Below, one piece after another: positions 8,663-19,300 of a stretch of DNA of 64,000 bases; the first letter of the stretch is position 1; each line of letters begins with the position of its first letter. The translations under genes were made by a program, and so were the position numbers. The notes below the pieces were generated by a model. The model was given only the letters and a program-made list of their open reading frames with translations, was not told where the DNA came from and made no database searches. Source of the DNA: Kineosporia mesophila (GTDB lineage: Bacteria > Actinomycetota > Actinomycetes > Actinomycetales > Kineosporiaceae); NCBI RefSeq assembly GCF_021129235.1, contig NZ_JAJOMA010000022.1:57544-121543 (forward strand). Direction: 5' to 3'.

Positions 8663-9490
8663 GTGAGTCTTCGCCGAACCTTGGATGCAATGGGCGCGAT
8701 GGTGGAGCGGGCGTCGTCGGTACCGCTCTCGGCGTCCTGCATGGTGAACCGCGCAGAGATGCTGGCTCTGGTGGAACGCGCCCGGGCCGAGCTGCCGGTC
8801 GAACTGGACCAGGCGGCCGAGCTGCTGGTGGCGCACCAGGAGGTCATCTCGCGCGCCGAGACCGAGGCCGAGGAACTGCTGGCGCAGGCCCAGGCCGACG
8901 CCGAGCGGATGATCATGGAGAGTGCGCTGGTCGCGAGCGCCCGCGCGCGTTCGGAACAAATTCTCGACGCCGCTCGCGACGAGGCGGCGCGGCTGCTGCG
9001 TGAGTGCGACATGTACACGGACAACCGGCTCGCGGCCCTGGAGGCCGACCTGCAGCGCACGATGGGTCAGGTGCGGCGCGGTCGTGACCGTCTGCGTGAC
9101 CGCAGTGAGCTGGAGTACCTCGAGCCGCTGGCGGACGACGCCGATCCCGAGGGTCGTGACGTGCAGGCCGAGCACGAGGCGGCCGGGGAACGCCGGCGTG
9201 AGCAGGGTGCCCAGGAGGAACGGACACGGGCGCGGGCGCAGGCCTACGACCACCAGGCCGACACCGAGGACGCTTACGACCAGGAGCAGGAAGGCGCGCC
9301 CAGGCCCGATGACGGGCTCGACGCGATGCCGGCGGATCCGGAAACGGCGGGTGCCGACCTGACGTCGCCGGCCGAGGAGCCCGAGCTCGTCCCGGTGGGG
9401 GTGGGAGCGGGGCCGGAGAGACGCGTGATAGATCTGACCGCTGTCGAGCGAGCCGCAGATCGCTCCGGTTTGGTTGACCGGGCGACCTGA
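8663..9490 (+). CDS. Coiled-coil protein, DivIVA / ATP synthase subunit B-like, function unknown
   Basis: A conserved actinobacterial protein of about 275 residues encoded between coaD and the DUF177 gene. The N-terminal half contains SASCMVNRAEMLAL near residues 24-37 and a long heptad-rich alanine/glutamate coiled coil (about residues 35-155) resembling DivIVA-like or F0 b-subunit helices. The C-terminal 110 residues are acidic and disordered. There is no membrane segment. GTG 8663 is preferred over 8612 because GGAGGGAGG lies just upstream. A role in cell division or polar growth is often assumed for such proteins but is not shown here. Confidence 0.75.
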   Translation: MSLRRTLDAMGAMVERASSVPLSASCMVNRAEMLALVERARAELPVELDQAAELLVAHQEVISRAETEAEELLAQAQADAERMIMESALVASARARSEQILDAARDEAARLLRECDMYTDNRLAALEADLQRTMGQVRRGRDRLRDRSELEYLEPLADDADPEGRDVQAEHEAAGERRREQGAQEERTRARAQAYDHQADTEDAYDQEQEGAPRPDDGLDAMPADPETAGADLTSPAEEPELVPVGVGAGPERRVIDLTAVERAADRSGLVDRAT

Positions 9491-9601
9491 AGTAACCTTG
9501 CGAGCTGGTCTTAGTGTGTCAGTCCGATCCCTGCGTGTGACCCGCCCCTGGTGGCGGCCAGCCCGCTCCGGACCGGAACTGTTTCGTGTAGGGAGAACAC
9601 C

Positions 9602-10198
9602 ATTCGTCTGAACGCCCGATCGCCCTACGTTCTCGACACCCGGGAACTCGGCCGGCGCCCGGGCAGCATGCGGAAGGTGCAGCGAACAGTCCCGGCCCCG
9701 GCCGAGCTGGGCACCGAGGTGATCGGCATCCCCGAGGGCACCGACGTCAAGCTGGATCTCCGGCTCGAAGCGGTGATGGAGGGCGTGCTGGTCAGCGGCA
9801 CGGTCTCGGCCGAGGCGGTGGGTGAGTGCATCCGCTGTCTGGAAGAGGTCCGGCTGGGTCTGAACGTTCAGATCGCCGAGCTGTTCAGCTACCCGGAGAA
9901 CCGGGTCGCCGAAGACCAGGACGACGACCGGCAGGAAGTCGAGGAAGACATGATCAACCTCGAGCCCGCCCTGCGCGACGCGGTGGTTTCCGAACTGCCG
10001 TTCCAGCCGGTCTGCCGGGAAGACTGCCCGGGCCTGTGCTCCGAATGCGGAGTACGGCTCGCAGACGACCCGGACCACAGTCACGAGGTGGCCGACCCCC
10101 GGTGGGCGGCACTTCAGGGCATCCTGACCGACGGGGTGTCATCGAAAGATTCCGGATCGCCCACAGTGGGCGACACGGACGAACCGAAGGAGAGCTGA
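9602..10198 (+). CDS. DUF177 (YceD) family protein, rRNA metabolism
   Basis: YceD/DUF177 proteins are encoded next to rpmF in most bacteria and are linked to 23S rRNA maturation. Visible features are [14 protein letters not shown] at the N terminus, a CIRC pair near residue 78 and a C-terminal [13 protein letters not shown] cluster that probably binds zinc. The start is unusual: AGGGAG at 9590-9595 precedes an ATT codon at 9602 by 6 nt, and homology begins there. The in-frame GTG at 9551 has no Shine-Dalgarno and would place AGGGAG inside the gene. ATT 9602 (or CTG 9608) is therefore proposed; the alternative reading is 9551-10198. The stop is 4 bp from rpmF. Confidence 0.85.
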   Translation: MRLNARSPYVLDTRELGRRPGSMRKVQRTVPAPAELGTEVIGIPEGTDVKLDLRLEAVMEGVLVSGTVSAEAVGECIRCLEEVRLGLNVQIAELFSYPENRVAEDQDDDRQEVEEDMINLEPALRDAVVSELPFQPVCREDCPGLCSECGVRLADDPDHSHEVADPRWAALQGILTDGVSSKDSGSPTVGDTDEPKES

Positions 10199-10202
10199 AG
10201 GC

Positions 10203-10406
10203 GTGGCCGTTCCGAAGCGGAAGATGTCCCGCAGCAACACGCGGTCTCGCCGGGCGCAGTGGAAGGCGACGCCGACGGCGCTCACCGCCACGACGTCGGG
10301 TGGCACCACCACCTACTCCCGGCCGCACCAGGCGCAGGTCGTCACCGACTCCGCCGGCACCCCGCTGTACCTCGAGTACAAGGGTCGCAAGGTCAAGGAC
10401 CTCTGA
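10203..10406 (+). CDS. rpmF: 50S ribosomal protein L32
   Basis: Ribosomal protein of 67 residues starting [21 protein letters not shown], the L32 signature. GTG 10203 follows AAGGAG by about 10 nt. No cysteines are present, so this is the zinc-free form. It is co-transcribed with DUF177 and rnc, the standard order. Confidence 0.97.
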   Translation: MAVPKRKMSRSNTRSRRAQWKATPTALTATTSGGTTTYSRPHQAQVVTDSAGTPLYLEYKGRKVKDL

Positions 10407-10414
10407 GTCTGAGC

Positions 10415-11257
10415 ATGACTGCCGGGCATGCGTCGGACGGGGGATCCGTCTCCCTCTCGGGTCAGGAAACCGAAGCTGTGACTGACCCGACTGACGCATC
10501 ACCCGCGGTCCTGGATGCCGAGGCGCTCGCCAAGCACGACAAGCTTGTCGAGGTCCTCGGTGTCCAGGTCAGTCACGGGCTGCTCTTCAAGGCGCTGACC
10601 CATCGCTCGTACGCGTACGAGAACGGTGGCCTGCCGACGAACGAGCGGCTCGAGTTCCTGGGCGATTCCGTCCTGGGTCTGGTCGTCACCTCGGCGCTGT
10701 ACCGCAGCCATCCCACGCTGCCCGAGGGTCAGCTGGCCAAGCTGCGTGCCGCTGTGGTCAACATGCGCGCGCTGGCCGGAGTCGGCCGCCGTCTCGGTCT
10801 CGGCGAGTACCTGATGCTCGGCCGGGGTGAAGAGGCCAGTGGCGGTCGCGACAAGTCGTCGATCCTCGCCGACACGGTCGAGGCGCTGATCGGCGCCGTC
10901 TACCTGGAGTCCGGCACGGAGATCGCCACCGAGCTGGTGCACCGCCTGGTCGACCCGCTGCTCGAGACGAGCGCGGAACTCGGCGCCGGTCTCGACTGGA
11001 AGACCAGCCTCCAGGAGCTCACCGCGATGGAGGGACTCGGGGTGCCGGAGTACGCGGTCACCGAAGAAGGCCCCGACCACGCGAAGCTCTTCCACGCCGC
11101 GGCCCTGGTGCAGAACACACCCCGGGGCGAAGGCAGTGGCCGGAGCAAGAAAGAGGCCGAGCAGGAGGCCGCCGCGGCTGCGTTCGGCCGGATCACCGCC
11201 GACCGCGCCGCCCAGGCTGCCGAAGAGACGGCCGAGAACCCGCCCACCGGAGGCTGA
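10415..11257 (+). CDS. rnc: Ribonuclease III
   Basis: Double-strand-specific endoribonuclease that processes rRNA precursors. The signature [14 protein letters not shown] carries the catalytic carboxylates. [15 protein letters not shown] supplies the second acidic pair, and a double-stranded RNA-binding domain occupies about residues 190-265, ending in [16 protein letters not shown] 10415 is 8 bp after rpmF; GTG 10478 is an alternative that would remove a weakly conserved 21-residue leader. The stop is 3 bp from mutM. Confidence 0.95.
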   Translation: MTAGHASDGGSVSLSGQETEAVTDPTDASPAVLDAEALAKHDKLVEVLGVQVSHGLLFKALTHRSYAYENGGLPTNERLEFLGDSVLGLVVTSALYRSHPTLPEGQLAKLRAAVVNMRALAGVGRRLGLGEYLMLGRGEEASGGRDKSSILADTVEALIGAVYLESGTEIATELVHRLVDPLLETSAELGAGLDWKTSLQELTAMEGLGVPEYAVTEEGPDHAKLFHAAALVQNTPRGEGSGRSKKEAEQEAAAAAFGRITADRAAQAAEETAENPPTGG

Positions 11258-11260
11258 ACC

Positions 11261-12244
11261 GTGCCGGAGCTGCCCGAGGTCGAGGTGGTGCGGCGTGGTC
11301 TGGCCCGCTGGGTCATCGGCACCACGATCGACGAGGTCGAGGTGCTGCACCCGCGCCCGGTGCGTCGTCACGAGGCCGGGATCGACGATTTCGTCTCCCG
11401 TCTGAACGGCGCCACCGTGCTCGACGTGGTGCGGCGGGGCAAGTTTCTCTGGCTGAGCCTGGACTCCGGTGAGGCCCTGCTCGCGCATCTCGGCATGAGC
11501 GGTCAGCTGCTGCTGGAAGCTCCCGACGCCCCCGACGAGAAACACCTGCGGGTGCGGCTCGGGCTGCGCGGCGGAACCGGGCGTGAGCTGCGGTTCGTGG
11601 ACCAGCGCATGTTCGGCGGCCTGGCCGTGGTCGACCTGGTGAAGACTCCCGACGGCGGTCCCGGTGGGCTGGGTGGCGTGCCGGCAGAAGACGCGCCGGT
11701 GCCGGTCGGGTTGCCCGGGGAACCGGCGGGGGACGGGCCGGTGGAGGGCGAGTACACGGCCGGCGAGGCCCTGATCCCCGTGCCCGTGGCGCACATCGCC
11801 CGCGATGCGCTCGATCCGCTGCTCGATGTCGACCTGCTCGCCGCCCGGCTGCGCCGTCGCGAGACCGGCCTGAAACGCGCCCTTCTCGACCAGACGCTGA
11901 TCTCGGGCATCGGCAACATCTACGCCGACGAGGCGCTGTGGCGGGCGAAACTGCACTACGCCCGGGCCACCGAGACGCTGAACCGACCCACCCTGAACCG
12001 GGTTCTGGCCGCCGCGCAGGACGTGATGCGCGAGGCCCTGGCCCAGGGTGGTACCAGCTTCGACAGTCTTTACGTCGACGTGAACGGTCAGAGCGGTTAT
12101 TTCGAGCGGGGTCTGGACGCGTACGGGCGTGAGGGCGAGGCCTGTCACCGCTGCGGAAGCCAGATGCGGCGCGAGACCTTCATGAACCGGTCGTCGTTCT
12201 TCTGCCCGAAGTGCCAGCCGAAACCCCGTAGCGGCCGCTTCTAG
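11261..12244 (+). CDS. mutM: Formamidopyrimidine-DNA glycosylase
   Basis: Base-excision repair glycosylase/AP lyase for 8-oxoguanine. The product starts [14 protein letters not shown], so the catalytic proline 2 and glutamate 3 are present; GKFLWL near residue 60 carries the conserved lysine. An H2TH block with [14 protein letters not shown] and a C-terminal CxxC...CxxC zinc finger (CHRCG, CPKCQ) complete the family set. A glycine/proline-rich insertion of about 35 residues (nt 11650-11760) interrupts the domain linker. It follows rnc in an operon. Confidence 0.96.
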   Translation: MPELPEVEVVRRGLARWVIGTTIDEVEVLHPRPVRRHEAGIDDFVSRLNGATVLDVVRRGKFLWLSLDSGEALLAHLGMSGQLLLEAPDAPDEKHLRVRLGLRGGTGRELRFVDQRMFGGLAVVDLVKTPDGGPGGLGGVPAEDAPVPVGLPGEPAGDGPVEGEYTAGEALIPVPVAHIARDALDPLLDVDLLAARLRRRETGLKRALLDQTLISGIGNIYADEALWRAKLHYARATETLNRPTLNRVLAAAQDVMREALAQGGTSFDSLYVDVNGQSGYFERGLDAYGREGEACHRCGSQMRRETFMNRSSFFCPKCQPKPRSGRF

Positions 12245-12251
12245 TCCAGCT

Positions 12252-12977
12252 CTAATCGAGCCGGTAGCCGTAGCCCCGCAGTGTCACCAGGCGGTCGGCG
12301 TGACGGCCCAGCTTCACCCGCAGACGGCGCACGTGCACGTCGATGGTGCGGTCGCCCGAGATGTAACCGGTGTGCCAGACGGCGCGCATCAGCTCGTCGC
12401 GACCCAGGGCCTGACCGCGGTGGCGTTCAAGGAACGCCAGCAGGTCGAACTCGCGGCGGGTCAGCTCGACCGGCGAACCGTCGAGCTCAAGGGTGCGGCG
12501 CGTGGTGTCGACGTCGAACGGCTCGCCGGGCTCGCGGGGTTCGGTGCTTGAGGACGAGGTGCTCGCCGGCACCGGGGCCAGCGCGGGGGTGCGGTTGGTG
12601 GCGGGCGAGAGCCCGTCGGTGTCGTCGGCCGCGGGGGCGGCCCAGCGGCGGGTGCCGTTCAGCGCGGTGCCGTTCAGCGCGGTGCCGTTCGTGGACGGGG
12701 ACGCGCCCCGGCCGGTCCGGGCCGGCTCGCGCAGCTCGATCTCCACGCTGGTCACCACGTCGGGTGCGACCGCGTGCACCAGGTCTTCCACGGCGCGGGC
12801 GATTCCGCGCAGATCGGGTCCGGTGCGCTGCTGCGAGCGCTGATTCTGATCCTCCGCGCCCACCTCACGCGCGCCGCGACGACCTTCGGCCGCCGCGCCG
12901 GGCACGCTGAGGCGTACGACCAGGCCGGCCTGCGCGTGGTCGCCTCGGTTGGCATCTGGTCCGGGTGAGGTCAACAT
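12252..12977 (-). CDS. OmpR-type winged-helix transcription regulator lacking a receiver domain
   Basis: The C-terminal 95 residues form an OmpR/PhoB winged helix: LTRREFDLLAFLERHRGQALGRDEL, then the recognition segment GDRTIDVHVRRLRVKLG and a final RGYGYRLD. The N-terminal 140 residues show no receiver fold and no phosphoacceptor aspartate block. They include a region that resembles nothing I can name and a linker with a 15-bp tandem repeat (LNGTALNGT). ATG 12977 is chosen because GGAG lies 7 nt upstream; the frame opens further to 13085. It is convergent with mutM and divergent from the sulfotransferase. Target genes are unknown. Confidence 0.82.
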   Translation of the reverse strand: MLTSPGPDANRGDHAQAGLVVRLSVPGAAAEGRRGAREVGAEDQNQRSQQRTGPDLRGIARAVEDLVHAVAPDVVTSVEIELREPARTGRGASPSTNGTALNGTALNGTRRWAAPAADDTDGLSPATNRTPALAPVPASTSSSSTEPREPGEPFDVDTTRRTLELDGSPVELTRREFDLLAFLERHRGQALGRDELMRAVWHTGYISGDRTIDVHVRRLRVKLGRHADRLVTLRGYGYRLD

Positions 12978-13149
12978 TGAAAAGCTCCGGTCGCGTAGAT
13001 CAGCAAGAACAGCCCACTGCGTGAGGGCCACGACGGCTGCCGTCGTGACAGGGCGCCATATGCCCAGATCAGCTACGAAAAACAACTACCCATGAGATCG
13101 AGTGAAGCACTCGTTCGGCCGCACTACAAGTAACTCTATCGGATTGGTC

Positions 13150-13155
13150 TAGAAT
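13150..13155 (+). promoter_or_regulatory. -10 box upstream of the sulfotransferase gene
   Basis: TAGAAT, a near-consensus sigma-70 -10 hexamer, lies 29 bp before the ATG at 13185. The flanking DNA is AT-richer than its surroundings. A -35 element is not obvious. Confidence 0.45.
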
Positions 13156-13184
13156 TTCTGTCCTTACTGATCCCGGAGGCATCG

Positions 13185-14144
13185 ATGGCCCTGCCCGACT
13201 TCTTCCTGCTCGGTGCCCCGAAGGCGGGGACCACTGCTCTGCACGCCGCGCTGGCCCAGCATCCGCAGCTGTACCTGTCCGCGGTGAAGGAGCCGAAGTT
13301 CTACCTGTGTGACGGGCGGCCGCCGCCCCGGTCGGGGCAGCGCGGGCCGGGTGACGCACACAGCGCGCAGGAGTGGGTGTGGCGCCGCGGGGAGTACGAG
13401 GCGCTGTTCGACGTCGCCCCGCCGGGCACCCTCAAGGGCGAGAGCACGCCCTTCTACCTGTACGACCGCACTGCCCAGCGCCGCATCCACGCCGATGTCC
13501 CGCACGCGAAAATGCTGGTGGTGCTGCGGGACCCGATCGACCGGGCGTACTCGAACTGGATGCACCTGTGGTCGGACGGGCTGGAGCCGATCGGTGATTT
13601 CGCGCAGGCCTGGGCCGCGGAGGACGCCCGGGTGGAGGCCGGCTGGGCCCCGTTCTGGCACTACCGGCGGCTCGGGCTCTACGGCGAGCAGCTGCGTGAC
13701 CTGATCGATCTGTTCGGCCGGGAGCAGGTGCACGTGCTGCGCTACCGCGACCTGGTCGAGACTCCCGACCTGGCGCTGGACAAGGTCTGCGCCTTTCTCG
13801 GGGTGGACCCCGGGCGGGTGGAGCAGCCGGCCCGGGAGAACTCCCGGTCGTACGTCGAGCCCGGCGCTCGCAGCGCGGTGCTGTCGCGGGTGGTGCGGGC
13901 CGGGGCGGCCGCGGGTGCCTGTGCGCCGCCGCAGATCTGGAGACGGGCGAGCGAACCGTTGCTGCGCCTGCTCCAGCAGGGTGGGGCCCGGCGCCCGGTG
14001 CTCGACCAGGAGGTGCGTATGCGTCTGGTCGAGGCCTACCGCGAGGACAACGCGCTGCTCAACGAGCTGGCCGGGCAGTCGTTCGGCGACTGGATGGGCA
14101 CGACCTCACGCGGTCAGTTCGCGCCGACGGCGGGGGAGAACTGA
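13185..14144 (+). CDS. PAPS-dependent sulfotransferase
   Basis: Transfers sulfate from PAPS to an unknown acceptor, probably a carbohydrate or lipid. The N terminus FFLLGAPKAGTTAL holds the 5'-phosphosulfate-binding loop, and VVLRDPIDRAYSNWMH near residues 107-122 is the 3'-phosphate-binding motif, both in the usual spacing. Length of 319 residues is typical for bacterial members of the heparan-sulfotransferase-like family. GGAGG sits 6 nt before ATG 13185. There is no signal peptide. It stands alone, with no PAPS-synthesis genes nearby, so the substrate cannot be inferred. Confidence 0.9.
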   Translation: MALPDFFLLGAPKAGTTALHAALAQHPQLYLSAVKEPKFYLCDGRPPPRSGQRGPGDAHSAQEWVWRRGEYEALFDVAPPGTLKGESTPFYLYDRTAQRRIHADVPHAKMLVVLRDPIDRAYSNWMHLWSDGLEPIGDFAQAWAAEDARVEAGWAPFWHYRRLGLYGEQLRDLIDLFGREQVHVLRYRDLVETPDLALDKVCAFLGVDPGRVEQPARENSRSYVEPGARSAVLSRVVRAGAAAGACAPPQIWRRASEPLLRLLQQGGARRPVLDQEVRMRLVEAYREDNALLNELAGQSFGDWMGTTSRGQFAPTAGEN

Positions 14145-14182
14145 ACCACGGGCGCAAGCCGTGGTGACCCGCGTCCTCAAGC

Positions 14183-14196
14183 CATGATCACGAACG
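14183..14196. repeat. Half element related to the GATCATGC repeats
   Basis: CATGATCACGAACG at 14183-14196 matches the outer right arm of copies 2 and 5, but no matching left arm is present in the preceding 40 bp. It overlaps the 3' end of the FUSC gene and may be a decayed copy. Confidence 0.4.
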
Positions 14197-15237
14197 AAGT
14201 CTTGGGCGGCTGGTCGCCACGATCAGGGCCACGCCGATCGCCGCGCCCAGAGCGGTCTCGACCAGGCGGTCGGTGCCGGTGACCAGGGGGTCGCTCTCCA
14301 CGGCCAGATGCTGCATGAGCAGGGCCAGCGGGGTGATGCCGATGACGGCCAGACCGTAGTTGCGCATCACGAAGAGCTCCGCCCAGGCCTGCGCGAGCAG
14401 GGCGATCACGAGCGTGGTGACGACATTCGGGTCGAACGCGAGGACCGCCAGGCTCAGCAGGACACCGGCGGCCGTGCCCCAGACGCGGTGCAGGGCCCGG
14501 GCGACGCGATGGGTGCTGCTGGGGCCGGTGAGCGGGGCGACCGCCGACACCATGGCCCAGTACGGATGGGCGCCACCGGCCGCCGCCGCGACGGTGCCCG
14601 CAATCACCGGACCGGCCGCGTAGGCCAGCAGGTCGCCGCGCACGCCCTGCGCGCCGAACAGCTGCGCCCGGGTGAGACGCACCTTGCCCGGCCGCTTCTC
14701 GCGGTTACGGCCCGCCGGGAACAGCCACCCGGACTGACCCACGAGCACCGACCAGAGCGCAGCGCCGGCGCTCACGGCCAGGGCGATCGGCACCGTTCCC
14801 CACTCCTGGGGACGGGACGAACAGGCGCCGACGGCGAAGACCGCGAACAGCGCCCCGGGCGGGGTCCACTGCGCCCAGCGGGAGACCAGGTAGGTGGTGA
14901 CACTGACCGCGGCCGTGGCGGTGATCGCCAGCCAGGTGCCGCCAATCGCCGCGATCACCACGCCGAGCGTGACCACGCCGACCATGAAGGCACCGGTCTC
15001 GGTCTGCATGCGCAGGCGCGAGGAGTACCTCGAGTGCCGGCCGTACAGGCTGTTGAAGGCGCCGAAGCTGGCGAACAGGGTGAGATCGGAACGGCCCAGG
15101 GCCAGGACCACGGCGATCGGCGCCCCGACCGAGAGCACGGCGCGCAGCGCGGCCCAGTGGGCGTGCTCATGGGGCCGGAGCTCGGTCAGTCCCCAGCTAC
15201 GGACCAGGGCGCGCGGGGTGGAGAGCTCGGTCGGCAC
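14188..15237 (-). CDS. FUSC-family integral membrane protein
   Basis: A protein of about 349 residues with two sets of hydrophobic helices (about residues 30-160 and 200-335) separated by a basic loop, the layout of FUSC/aromatic acid exporter-like proteins. HWAALRAVLSVGAPIAVVLAL begins the first set and the end of each half is glycine/alanine-rich. Family members are linked to export of aromatic or toxic acids; the substrate here is unknown. GTG 15237 is preferred; TTG 15282 has no Shine-Dalgarno and adds 15 polar residues. It is convergent with the sulfotransferase and downstream of the minus-strand beta-propeller gene. Confidence 0.8.
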   Translation of the reverse strand: MPTELSTPRALVRSWGLTELRPHEHAHWAALRAVLSVGAPIAVVLALGRSDLTLFASFGAFNSLYGRHSRYSSRLRMQTETGAFMVGVVTLGVVIAAIGGTWLAITATAAVSVTTYLVSRWAQWTPPGALFAVFAVGACSSRPQEWGTVPIALAVSAGAALWSVLVGQSGWLFPAGRNREKRPGKVRLTRAQLFGAQGVRGDLLAYAAGPVIAGTVAAAAGGAHPYWAMVSAVAPLTGPSSTHRVARALHRVWGTAAGVLLSLAVLAFDPNVVTTLVIALLAQAWAELFVMRNYGLAVIGITPLALLMQHLAVESDPLVTGTDRLVETALGAAIGVALIVATSRPRLRS

Positions 15238-15288
15238 CTGTTCATTGTCTCCCCGCACCGCCAATTCGGCACGGGGTGACAAAAGGGA

Positions 15289-16206
15289 TCAGGTGAGCTG
15301 AGTGCGCAGATCGTGCGAGCCGTCGGGCAGGGCCGCCTCGTAGTACAGCCGCCGCGTGCCGTCGGGCAGGTCGACCACATCGAGGTAGCGCAGGGCGTGG
15401 TCGCCGTGCGGGGAACGGGCGATCGGCTGCTCCCCGACGGCGGTGAACGACGCTCCCGAGGCCGGCCCCTCGGCCACCCCGGTGCGTTCGAACCAGTTCT
15501 CCGCGGAGGTCGCGCGCCCGTCGTAGTAGGCGACGAGACCCTCACCCTTCGGGACCACCGCCGTGACCCGCGCGCCGCGGGCGTCCCACTGCCCCGCGCG
15601 TCCTTCGACCGCCACCGGCCCGAGGTCCCAGACCAGGCCGTCGTCGCTGGTGGCCAGGCGGGAGTTCATCCGGTCGGTGGCGTCCGGGTCGTCCAGCGGG
15701 TGGCAGCACACCCACATCCGCCAGCCGTTCGCGTCGCGGTGCACGACCGGGTCCTTGACACCCCATGATTCGTCACCCGGGAGCACGACCGTGCGCTTGC
15801 CGGTGGGCAGGTCGACCACGTCCTGCGCGTCCAGCGCCTCGATCCACCAGTGCTTGGAGTTCGGCGTGGAGCAGCTCAGGTAGAGCCGCCAGCCGCCCTC
15901 ACCGGTGGGCAGCAGGGCGGGTCGCTCCAGCGAGGCCGCCCCGAAGATGTCCCGGCCCACGGAGGCCACGGTCTCGAAGTGCACGCCGTCGTCGCTGCGG
16001 GCGAGCGTGACCGCCACCCCGCGACCGGCGTCCAGCGGCCGGCGGACCCGGTAGGCCAGCCAGAACACACCGTCCTGGAAACAGACGCTGGGGGCACCCG
16101 TCCAGAAACCCGGGCCGGAACCCGGTGCGTCGACGCAGACCTGCGACGCGGAGTGGTCCGGGACCGTGATGCCGGACAGTGCCTCGGATGTGGGGGCCAT
16201 CGTCAT
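15289..16206 (-). CDS. Glycosidase-like beta-propeller protein, function unknown
   Basis: A soluble protein of 305 residues, with no signal peptide, in which repeated blocks recur: a tryptophan-rich strand, an SDDG-type turn and a DPVV or ERPALL strand. Examples are [44 protein letters not shown] and [11 protein letters not shown]. This pattern is typical of five-bladed propellers of GH43/GH130-like glycoside hydrolases. No catalytic triad could be assigned, so activity is uncertain. ATG 16206 is preceded by GGAGGAAGAG on the minus strand; the longer open frame to 16635 is not needed. It is divergent from smc. Confidence 0.7.
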   Translation of the reverse strand: MTMAPTSEALSGITVPDHSASQVCVDAPGSGPGFWTGAPSVCFQDGVFWLAYRVRRPLDAGRGVAVTLARSDDGVHFETVASVGRDIFGAASLERPALLPTGEGGWRLYLSCSTPNSKHWWIEALDAQDVVDLPTGKRTVVLPGDESWGVKDPVVHRDANGWRMWVCCHPLDDPDATDRMNSRLATSDDGLVWDLGPVAVEGRAGQWDARGARVTAVVPKGEGLVAYYDGRATSAENWFERTGVAEGPASGASFTAVGEQPIARSPHGDHALRYLDVVDLPDGTRRLYYEAALPDGSHDLRTQLT

Positions 16207-16375
16207 GTGGGGCTCTTCCTCCAGGCGGTTCGCCCTGATCGTGGGGGCCGGCCTTCCAGTGGGGGCCAAGTGTGCCAGCACTCCGGGGGAGGACCCGACG
16301 ACCCGCGGGACGGGTCCGGGTGCTGAACGCCTATACCCTGGGCCTGTCCGCATCAGCTCAAGGAGCCAGACGCCC

Positions 16376-19300
16376 GTGCACCTGAAGACACTCACCCTGC
16401 GCGGGTTCAAGTCGTTCGCCTCCGCCACCACGCTACGCCTGGAGCCGGGCATCACCTGCGTGGTCGGGCCCAACGGCTCGGGCAAGTCGAACGTCGTGGA
16501 CGCGCTCAGCTGGGTGATGGGTGAGCAGGGCGCCAAGAGCCTGCGCGGCGGCAAGATGGAAGACGTCATCTTCGCGGGCACCTCCGGCCGCCCCCCGCTG
16601 GGCCGGGCCGAGGTCGCGCTGACGATCGACAACACCGACGGTGCGCTGCCGATCGACTACACCGAGGTGACGATCTCGCGCACCATGTTCCGCTCCGGCG
16701 GCAGCGAGTACGCGATCAACGGCTCCCCGTGCCGGCTCCTCGACATCCAGGAACTGCTCTCCGACTCCGGCATCGGCCGCGAGATGCACGTCATCGTCGG
16801 CCAGGGCCAGCTCGACCAGGTGCTGCACGCCACCCCCGAGGAACGCCGCGCCTTCATCGAGGAGGCGGCCGGTGTGCTCAAGCACCGCCGCCGCAAGGAG
16901 AAGGCGATCCGCAAGCTGGACGCGATGCAGGGCAACCTGCAGCGCCTGGCCGACCTCACCACCGAGATCCGGCGCCAGCTCAAGCCTCTGGGCCGGCAGG
17001 CGGAGGTGGCCCGCAAGGCCCAGGTGGTGCAGGCCGACCTGCGCGACGCCCGCGCCCGGCTGCTCGCCGACGACCTGGTCACGCTGACCGGGACAATCGC
17101 GGCGGAGATGGCCGACGAGGCCGCGGTGCAGGAACGGCGCGCGGCCGTGGAGGGGGAGCTGGTCGCGGCCCGGGCCCGCCTGTCGTCGCTGGAACTGGCC
17201 GCCAGTGCCGCCTCCCCGCAGCTCACGCACGCGCAGAACACCTGGTACCAGCTCTCCTCGCTGCGCGAGCGCACGCGGGGCACGAACAGCCTGGCCGCCG
17301 ACCGGGTGCGGCTGCTGTCGGAGTCCGAGCCGGACGACCGGCAGACCGGCCGCGACCCCGACGACCTGGAGGCCCAGGCCGCGCTGGTGCGCGAGCAGGA
17401 GGAGCAGCTCCAGGCCGAGGTCGAGGGCGCCAGCGAGCTGATGCTGATGGCGGAAGACCGGCGCCGCGAGGCCGAGCAGGCCGCCCGGGCCGAGGAGCAG
17501 CGGCTCGTCGAGCTGGCCCGGCGCGCGGCCGACCGGCGCGAGCAGCTGGCCCGGCTGGCGGGCAAGGTCGGGGCCCAGCGCAGCACGGTGGACGCGTCGG
17601 CGGGCGCGGTCGAGCGGCTCGCGGGAACGATTGCGGACGCGGAACAGCGGGTTCTCGAGGCGGCCGCGGCGGTCGCGGAGCTGGACGGGGCGGCGGAGAC
17701 CTCACAAGACTCCACCGAGGTCGCCGAGCAGACGGAGGCGCTGCAGGTCGAGGCCGAGCAGGTCTCCGGGCGGATCGCCGCGGACGAGGCCACCCTGGAC
17801 GACGCGCAGGCCCAGCTCACGGCGCTGAACCGGGAGCTGGAGGCGCTGCGGCACACCGAGCGCGAGGCGCACGGTGAGCGCAAGGAATGGGCGGCCCGGC
17901 GCGACACCCTGGCCCTGGGCCTGCGGCGTAAGGACGGTGCCGGCGCGGTGCTCGCCGCCGGGGACCGGGTGCCCGGGCTGATCGGGTCGCTCGCCGCGGT
18001 GCTCGCGGTGGAGCCCGGTTTCGAGACGGCGGTCGCCGCGGCACTGGGCCCGGCGGCCGAGGCCGTGGCCGTCGGGGATCTCTCCGGCGCGCTGGCGGCT
18101 CTGTCCTTCCTGGCCGAGCAGGACGGGGGTCAGGCGGTGCTGGTGCCGGCGGCCGTCGCCGCGGTTCCGGACGCCGACCCGGCCGGCTGGCCCGCGCTGA
18201 GCGCCGGTGGGCGCTGGGTGCGCGCACTCGTGCGGGAGCCCTCTTCCCTGACGTCCACCATCGACCGGCTGCTGTACAAGGTGGCCGTCGTCCCCGATCT
18301 TTCCTCCGCGTCCGACCTGGTGCGCCTGTGGCCCGACGTCGCCGCGGTCACCACCTCCGGCGAGCTGGTGTCGGCCGCTCTGGTGCGGGGTGGCTCGGCC
18401 TCGGCGCCCTCGGTGATCGAGACTCAGGCCGCCGTCGAGCAGGCCACCGAGCGGGTCGCCGCGGCCGCGGAGAAGGCCGAGACCGCGGGCGCGGCGCTGA
18501 CCGAGGGCCGCGACCGGCAGCAGGCCGGGCAGCAGCAGGTGCGTGACCTGCAGGGCACGATCAAGCAGACCCAGGCCGACCTGCGCCGGGTGGAGAACCG
18601 GATCTCCGAGCTGGACGGGCGGCGCGCGGCCGCGGCCGCGAAACTCGCCCAGCAGCGAGGGCAGCTGGCCGGTACCGCCCGGGCCGCCGAGGCCGAGGTG
18701 GAACGCCTGCGCCAGCAGCACGACCGGGCCCGGCAGGCGCAGGAGAACGCCCGTGAGGCCCTCTTCGAGCTGGAGGCCCAGCTCGAGGCGGCGCAGGAGG
18801 CCGCCGAGGTCTCGGACGACGACGAGCCCGACACCTCCGAGCGGGACCGGCTGACCGAGACCGCCGCGCGGCTGCGCGCGGAGGAGACCGACACCCGCCT
18901 GGCCCTGCGCACGGCCGAGGAGCGGGCCCGCGCCGTGGCCGGCCGGTCCGAGCAGCTGATGCGCCGGGCCGCCGAGGAACGCGCCGCCCGGGCCCGCGCG
19001 GTGGCCCGGGAGGAACGCCGGCAGCGGCAGATCCAGATCGCCCGGGCCGTGCTGGCCGGTGGCGAGTACATGCTGGTGCTGCTGGAGCAGTCGCTGGCCA
19101 CGGCCGACCAGGAGCGGACGCGCCTGGAGGCCGAGCGGGACGCCCGCAACACCGAGTTGCAGCAGGTCCGCGAGAACGAGCAGCGACTGGCGTCCGAGCA
19201 GGCCAGACTGATCGACTCGGCCCACCGCGACGAGGTGGTGCGCACCGAGCAACGGCTGCGGATCGACGCGTTCCGCCAGCGCAGCGTCGACGAGCTGGGC

